Shown here piece after piece: positions 21,001-23,902 of a stretch of 23,902 bases of DNA. The notes under the pieces are model-generated. The model was not told where the DNA came from. It saw only the letters and a list, made by a program, of their open reading frames with translations, and did not search any database. Position 1 is the first letter of the stretch; each line of letters starts with the position of its first letter. The DNA comes from a virus: positions 1-23,902 of IMG/VR virus record IMGVR_UViG_3300008952_000303; one strand, 5' to 3'. The position numbers and the translations under genes are program-made.

Positions 21001-22271
21001 TATTATTTAAGTCTCAAAATGCATCAACATGGGCAGCTGCACAAATGGAGGATTTAAAATTTAAAGTCAATCGTGCAAGTTTTAGTACAACTTCAGGAAC
21101 AGTTACATTGCAAAATCAAGCATTGTCTTCAACAACATTGCCTTCTGCACCTATAACTACAATTCCAGGCACTAAGAAAATTAGAGTGTCCCATCCAAAT
21201 CATGGAATGTATGCATCAACTACAAACAATGTTACAATGAGTGCATTGGTTGGTTCAGCTCCAATTGGAACAGGTAGTGATACTTATGACTTGGCTACTC
21301 TTGGATCGTTTACTAAGAATAATTTATCAGAGGTTGGGTTGGATCATTATATTATAGATACAACTGGTCTTTCTAATGCACCAACTGCCAATTTCAAAGC
21401 TGCCAATGCAAAGGTGACAGGGGGTTCGGGAGTTCAAGCTACTGAAAATTATATGATGGATACAGGGAAATTGATTGTTCAGTTGATGGAAGTTTCTGGA
21501 ACAGATATTACTACAAAAGTTAGAACGACTACAGGAACAAGTGCTTCTGCCACAGCTGGTTCGGGATCTTATTCTGGAACATCTGGTGGGTCTGAAACAT
21601 CTTTTAATTTGGATGCATGGACAAATGCAAAGGAAATAACACCAAACGAAAATATTTACTTTGAAGATCCTGTAATGATTGCTTCAACTATAAATGAGTC
21701 TTTGGAGATGTCCAATAATAAATCTCTCCAAGCCCAACTTACATTAAGTACAGATGTAGAGAATCTTTCACCAGTAATTGATACTCAGAGAATGGGTATG
21801 ATTGCAGTACAGAATCGCATTAACAATATCAAGAGAGATCAAGATTTATATTCAACAGCTGTATTAAATTCATCTTCTACATTTTCAGATGCATATAATC
21901 CATCAACCGCAGCTACAGGTGATGCAAATAAGGCAGTTTATATTACAAGAAAAATCACTCTTGCAAATGCATCAACCGCATTGAAAGTGATATTTGATGC
22001 AGTTCGTTTTAATACTGCAAGTATTGATGTGTATTATAAGATATTGCGTGCTGACGATACTTCAACATTTGATGATATTGAGTGGGTATCTATGACTGCT
22101 GATAAAACAATTTCAGATTCAAAGAGTGTATTAGATTATAGAGAGTATACTTATGAGTCTTCAGGGTTAGATAGTTTCATTGCATTTGCTATAAAATTGG
22201 TGATGCGTGGAACCAAGTCTACAGAACAACCCATGATTAAGGACTTTAGAGCGATTGCACTTGCAATATGA
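15093..22271 (+). CDS. giant DUF4815 virion structural protein, 2392 aa
   Basis: The N-terminus (DYVETSNFHRVLFRP, QARELTQMQSILQNQIERLG at 28-47, FFKEGAVVIPG) is the DUF4815 signature of T4-like marine phage structural proteins. A second conserved part at about 1375-1660 has MKDIGSIADRVENLEYYTQL, VPFRRVMETTVNTTTEKLSR and FKPGTRLYSFFD. A third at about 1846-1990 has DPVAQSFLIDEKGGAFITSV and SPVYLQQDIEYCFVI. Between them are beta modules, including two that repeat each other's plan (about 440-515 and 1685-1735: DELMTCSGF and GETITYSG). A Gly/Ser linker (GSGSYSGTSGGS) precedes the C-terminal domain. It probably forms a large peripheral baseplate or fibre-attachment structure. Starts one base after gp8 and overlaps the next gene by four. 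Confidence 0.85.
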   Translation: MQKTDLNVSPYYDDYVETSNFHRVLFRPAFSVQARELTQMQSILQNQIERLGSHFFKEGAVVIPGQVGFDITYSYVKLQATFVDGSTTHTIENFRTSLVGKKLTGMTSGVIAKVVGSVAADTSDDLTLFVKYESSNTPAATSTATADQGTSKVKFDNGEGLKVDTAFSYTPSGGSSQTFTANSQVCTTLASSACGTGSSASVQKGVFYIRGSFVQCDAQTIILDKYTNSPSYRVGFQVSESLSTPEEDSTLLDNATGSTNYAAKGAHRLKFDLTLTKKSLGTADDADFIELLSVRNGSIQSAVRSTDYSVLEETLARRTFDESGDYVVRGFNLDLREHLDDGLNNGVYTAAEGGDSTKLAIGLSPGKAYVRGFEIETIGQTFVPLSKPRTTTFTQNYPTTFSAGNYLQVENTVNTPDIDSQTGIDPFKEVQLRKHRMPRTTLRTAAGTGTGAIGVHDTSQLPISGGFTVLVGDELMTCSGFGGTHHSNATITVTARSVLGSGVATNHAIGTTVYVWKQDEGRIGYPNTKNYVLGLARTRAFEHNTGTNSATYINGAFKPTTARHQHYLFDVRMLCKLTCGTPFTATKWLTNGARIKGSVSGATGIVYIPPQDETFETPDHVNHPGSSAGGTTAELSTGGTANATVTISGGLGGYEPGQGIVDHESNNFDIIDEDSYIVSIDSATNVTLSKPTLQANKYVSIRVGNTTGSGEGAKYVRGTTFHVIQTTGTFVSTDVITSNVTGDLAGGISLGAAAIYYNMGDVHQLYSKQSTTDKSYWANVYPTDVKTLKGTISTPTSVTPPTNIIKGTNTGFTSDLKVGDLFECQDTSGIVHRMEVKSITNDTELKTVEQFPVSVTSSTILRVRSKLEEQEELVMVTKLPKQAVKTLKSASLNSLSDTTLKVRRQTTLDFSSSTTAVISLAEGEIFSSFSTDDYQLSVVGGSNASYPIGTVLAPEESGSGCVLSFNSSRTGLTITLPSSQAILKVTYTVAVAVAKEKTKTLQPMKTLTLTNATGGIWGTNFQDDEICLGTADIFKVRAIYEGADASTAPVLPKITYGPTGGGTVQASDLFQPGQKITTTTAGSGAVARVIDGGSVGSTNQITLSYLTDIQFVVGDVLSTTQSSPASQTVSAVVAGDSNILSNFTVDDGMRDTFYDLGRIARKPGLAPPDGQITIVYEYFTHGAGDFFSVDSYPTGSGISDIDYGEIPLYSAQRVDPDTISPSGEYDLRDAVDFRPRVGDYDFSTYSSANSVIHASGTDWKGVALACSHCTVGTGKSTSPYSFAYRNFGLASSSLTDVPKSDDTFLSSFDYYLPQNGALFLDSEGNFKTVLGGAAENPEKPSPIQDAMHLADFRLPQYTFSPSDIGVLKKKNRRFTMKDIGSIADRVENLEYYTQLNMLEKTTESFQMQDADGLDRFKNGFIVDNFTGHKVGNGMHLDYQCSMDFAQGVLRPEFKHRVIEMEESVSTDTLRTTAGYQKTGALLTLPYTETTFINQPYASRIENVNPFNVIAWIGTLDLDPASDIWKDTNRMPNLIINREGNYDTFVARAGGSAINTVWNEWETFWTGEDVNVTQWRDTTWATARAQVPFRRVMETTVNTTTEKLSRTGVRTEITPRIDYESKGDRLVSTDILPYCRAKDVKFNGSVFKPGTRLYSFFDNINVSKYITPDVPYVNYYSTTSEISTANNTTITVTSTVAFSSTGTLSINGETITYSGKSSTTFTGCSTHAEIAANTYVYKLPEMGDPLITGVTGRHSGTFSIPDPNVSGNPAFKVGERILRMTSDQENGILSGDTQTAGEATYYAKGLLDNIQETIIATRNADVNRVTLNQERTVTSTRSSDRQVGWWDPVAQSFLIDEKGGAFITSVDVYFQNKSETVPAQCQIRTMKGGYPTTTILPFGQAAVEPSEVQVSEDASLATNFKFPSPVYLQQDIEYCFVIMANTQDYLIWLSHMGDTEVGGTRTISDQPYAGVLFKSQNASTWAAAQMEDLKFKVNRASFSTTSGTVTLQNQALSSTTLPSAPITTIPGTKKIRVSHPNHGMYASTTNNVTMSALVGSAPIGTGSDTYDLATLGSFTKNNLSEVGLDHYIIDTTGLSNAPTANFKAANAKVTGGSGVQATENYMMDTGKLIVQLMEVSGTDITTKVRTTTGTSASATAGSGSYSGTSGGSETSFNLDAWTNAKEITPNENIYFEDPVMIASTINESLEMSNNKSLQAQLTLSTDVENLSPVIDTQRMGMIAVQNRINNIKRDQDLYSTAVLNSSSTFSDAYNPSTAATGDANKAVYITRKITLANASTALKVIFDAVRFNTASIDVYYKILRADDTSTFDDIEWVSMTADKTISDSKSVLDYREYTYESSGLDSFIAFAIKLVMRGTKSTEQPMIKDFRAIALAI

Positions 22272-22543
22272 GTAGAGATAACTGGAGTGTAAAAAGATTA
22301 AAACCAGATCATGATTTTGAGATAGTTCAAGAGCAACCTCACCTAAAGAGGGATACTTATAGTAAAGCTATTCTCAATAATGATTCTAAAGCGTATGATA
22401 TCTATATGAATGCAGCTCTCAAGAGAAAAGAGAGACATTCCCGATTAGATAAACAAGAACGAGAAATAAATAATATTAAGGAAGAAATGTCTGAGATGAA
22501 AGATATGCTTGGACAAATTTTAAACAAAGTCAATGGCAACTAG
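22268..22543 (+). CDS. small coiled-coil structural or assembly protein, 91 aa
   Basis: The ATG overlaps the TGA of the DUF4815 gene (ATGA), indicating coupling. The N-terminal half is charged (MSRDNWSVKRLKPDHDFEIV). A helical heptad-like segment spans about 54-88 (KERHSRLDKQEREINNIKEE, then MSEMKDMLGQILNKV) and should form a coiled coil. Small coiled-coil genes in this position, between a large structural gene and fibre genes, also occur in cyanophage-type genomes from memory. It could be a trimerisation adaptor or chaperone for the fibre. The function is inferred. Confidence 0.7.
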   Translation: MSRDNWSVKRLKPDHDFEIVQEQPHLKRDTYSKAILNNDSKAYDIYMNAALKRKERHSRLDKQEREINNIKEEMSEMKDMLGQILNKVNGN

Positions 22544-23054
22544 AACTACCGAAGCAAGTAATACCCTAGAAACCTTTCGGGTTAATTTCAATGGGATAGT
22601 AGATGACATTGGAAACGTAACTGTTACCAATGCAGGAGATCAACTTAATACTACTGCATCTACAGTTGTAGGAGCCATTAATGAAATTTTCGCTGGGATG
22701 AAACTCTCGGCACAGATAAACAGTCATGGTTCAACATCGTATTTATCATCATCGAATGCTGAAACCTTGACCCTACAAGGTGGTACTGGAATTTACAATG
22801 GTGCTACCACAACCAATATTGTCACAGATACAACAGCAGATGATACTATGTCATTCTTTTTGAATGATAATATAACAAGTCTAGTTAGTGTTCAGTCAAC
22901 TAAAATACACCCTACGAGTGGAACATGGGTGCAGTTTTCAAACGCAGATGATTCCACAACTTACTCAGTAAAGTTTGTAAGTCCAGGCGACACTAATTTA
23001 GATTTTGGATCAACTCAAGGATTCGCTGCGGCGATGGCGGTTGCATTAGGATGA
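22533..23054 (+). CDS. probable tail/fibre structural protein, 173 aa
   Basis: The ATG at 22533 overlaps the preceding gene by 11 nt in another frame. The N-terminus SNTLETFRVNFNGIVDDIGN (about 9-28), followed by TASTVVGAINEIF, resembles the start of tail-fibre and virion proteins of marine T4-like phages, where N-terminal helices attach the fibre to the baseplate. The rest is Ser/Thr/Asn-rich beta sequence without cysteine (LSSSNAETLTLQGGTGIYN). It is short for a complete fibre and may be a connector or short fibre segment. No enzymatic motif is seen. Confidence 0.65.
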   Translation: MATRTTEASNTLETFRVNFNGIVDDIGNVTVTNAGDQLNTTASTVVGAINEIFAGMKLSAQINSHGSTSYLSSSNAETLTLQGGTGIYNGATTTNIVTDTTADDTMSFFLNDNITSLVSVQSTKIHPTSGTWVQFSNADDSTTYSVKFVSPGDTNLDFGSTQGFAAAMAVALG

Positions 23055-23060
23055 TAAATA
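23053..23060 (+). promoter_or_regulatory. T4-type late promoter box, one mismatch (GATAAATA)
   Basis: GATAAATA differs from TATAAATA in the first base and overlaps the stop codon of the preceding gene. The expected start is about 23066, leaving an 18-nt leader with TGGAG (23071-23075) before the ATG at 23084, the same layout as at 7581 and 13311. Confidence 0.5.
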
Positions 23061-23083
23061 TAATAGAACTTGGAGATTAACCA

Positions 23084-23770
23084 ATGGCCAATAATTTTAA
23101 AAATGCTGTCATAAGAAATGTATCTGCTGACAGTATATTACCAACTGTAATATATAAGGTTCCAGACTCAAAGAAGTCAATCGCAATTGAATTGGATGTT
23201 GCAAATGTAGGTTCTGCTGGTATTAATGTTACAGTGTTAATAGAGGATGAAAGTAAAAATGAAACTAAGGATCAGGCAGGAACAATTACATCATCAAATG
23301 CTCATGTTATTAGTGCAGTAGCAACAGATGCAACTGGAGTACTTACTACAACTTCTAGTGCAGCTCATAACTTGAGTGTAAATGATAGAGTATTATTCAA
23401 TTTTTCTGGAGCTCCTAGTTTCACAAATGCAAGCTTGCCTCCAAGTGGAGATGCAGCTGTCAGTGCAAGTAAATTTTATTATGTACAGTCTATACCTTCT
23501 GCATCAACATTTACGATTGCAGAAACAAAAAGTGCAACTTCTCCACAAAGTTTTGATGGCGCCGGGTCAGGTGTAGAGTTTGCAAAAGTTCATCTTGCTC
23601 ATGTAGTTAAAGATGCACCAGTTCCAGTTGGAGGTACACTAAAGGTTATCTCAGGTCAGAAATTGGTATTAGAATCAACAGCTGCAAATTCAAATGATAA
23701 AATATATGCATATTGTACAGCTGCAAATAGTATAGACTGTATTGCATCAGTATTAGAAGATGTATCATAA
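23084..23770 (+). CDS. probable virion structural protein with FCCH-like module, 228 aa
   Basis: ATG 23084 has TGGAG upstream. The first 70 residues and the last 60 (VPVGGTLKVISGQKLVLEST) form one beta-rich pattern with a repeated preference for Ala, Val and Ser. Between them (about 74-168) sits a module starting ISAVATDATGVLTTTSSAAH and running through NDRVLFNFSG, KFYYVQSIPSASTFTIAE and TSPQSF. This has the plan of the beta modules in the gp7-position and gp8 proteins. The outer parts look like one domain split by an insertion. A head-to-fibre or baseplate decoration role is likely for the region, but the exact part is unknown. Confidence 0.65.
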   Translation: MANNFKNAVIRNVSADSILPTVIYKVPDSKKSIAIELDVANVGSAGINVTVLIEDESKNETKDQAGTITSSNAHVISAVATDATGVLTTTSSAAHNLSVNDRVLFNFSGAPSFTNASLPPSGDAAVSASKFYYVQSIPSASTFTIAETKSATSPQSFDGAGSGVEFAKVHLAHVVKDAPVPVGGTLKVISGQKLVLESTAANSNDKIYAYCTAANSIDCIASVLEDVS

Positions 23771-23780
23771 GGAAAAATAA

Positions 23781-23902
23781 ATGTCGTATATTGGAGTACA
23801 AACTCAGAATATCGTAAGTCCTCAGTTTCAACGAGAAGTTGTTACAGGGACAGGTACGGATGTATATACTTTGGTTCAAGATGTTCCTGGCTTTAATGCA
23901 GA
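23781..23902 (+). CDS. start of a fibre-type structural gene (3' truncated by window)
   Basis: ATG 23781 follows AAGGA (23769-23773) and stays open to the window edge (40 codons). The opening MSYIGVQTQNIVSPQFQREV and VYTLVQDVPGF resembles the first residues of tail-fibre and structural proteins in marine T4-like phages, which often begin with M-x-YIG and a short beta repeat, from memory. Only the attachment end can be seen, so length and receptor-binding part are unknown. Confidence 0.6.
   Translation, partial: MSYIGVQTQNIVSPQFQREVVTGTGTDVYTLVQDVPGFNA

Noticed and set aside
1-23902. CRISPR arrays, insertion sequences or attachment sites
   Set aside because: No regularly spaced repeats, transposase-like protein, or integrase-associated repeat was seen. 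The window looks like part of a lytic phage genome.

Overview
The window is a piece of a T4-like myovirus (contractile-tailed phage) genome. It is AT-rich, densely packed, and every convincing gene is on the + strand. The evidence is a run of T4-type baseplate genes in recognisable order: a gp5-like hub/spike protein, a PAAR spike tip, gp25, gp6, a gp7-position protein and gp8. A giant DUF4815 structural protein and tail-fibre-type genes follow. The long Ser/Thr/Gly/Ala-rich structural proteins and the DUF4815 gene recall marine T4-like phages (cyanophage or pelagiphage style). The host cannot be read from this sequence.

Region 1 (about 1-4253) is an accessory block of small genes, most of unknown function, arranged as mini-transcription units. 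Each unit has a near-consensus sigma70-type promoter (TTGACA, 16-17 nt, TATAAT-like), a short leader, one to three small genes, and often an intrinsic terminator. Five promoters are visible (-35 starting at 155, 1079, 1639, 2723, 3543). Three share an A-tract plus GACTTGACAA, and three share a downstream box close to GATGAGAGAGGA. Small genes of 30-42 codons, two of them single-pass membrane proteins, sit between the larger ones. A 383-nt gap (3256-3638) has no convincing gene but is rich in RNA-like structure: a multibranch fold, a strong terminator, and a 116-nt hairpin closed by a 23-bp stem whose two wobbles are G-U only on the + strand.

Region 2 (4269-7564) is the central spike/hub cluster: gp5-like protein without a lysozyme domain, an unrecognised 253-aa protein, the PAAR tip protein, a 44-aa extremely basic peptide, an unrecognised 139-aa protein, and a two-helix holin-like membrane protein.

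Region 3 (7581-15091) holds baseplate wedge genes: gp25, gp6, the gp7-position protein, and a gp8 enlarged by an inserted beta module. Region 4 (15093-23902) holds a 2392-aa DUF4815 protein, a small coiled-coil protein, and three probable tail/fibre structural genes, the last cut by the window edge.

The late genes carry T4-type late promoter boxes (TATAAATA or one mismatch) at 4269, 7581, 13311 and 23053. The sigma70-like promoters are confined to region 1, so the early/late boundary falls between the terminator at 4222-4253 and the late box at 4269. The most unusual parts are the structured gap at 3256-3638 and the repeated leader and operator elements in region 1.
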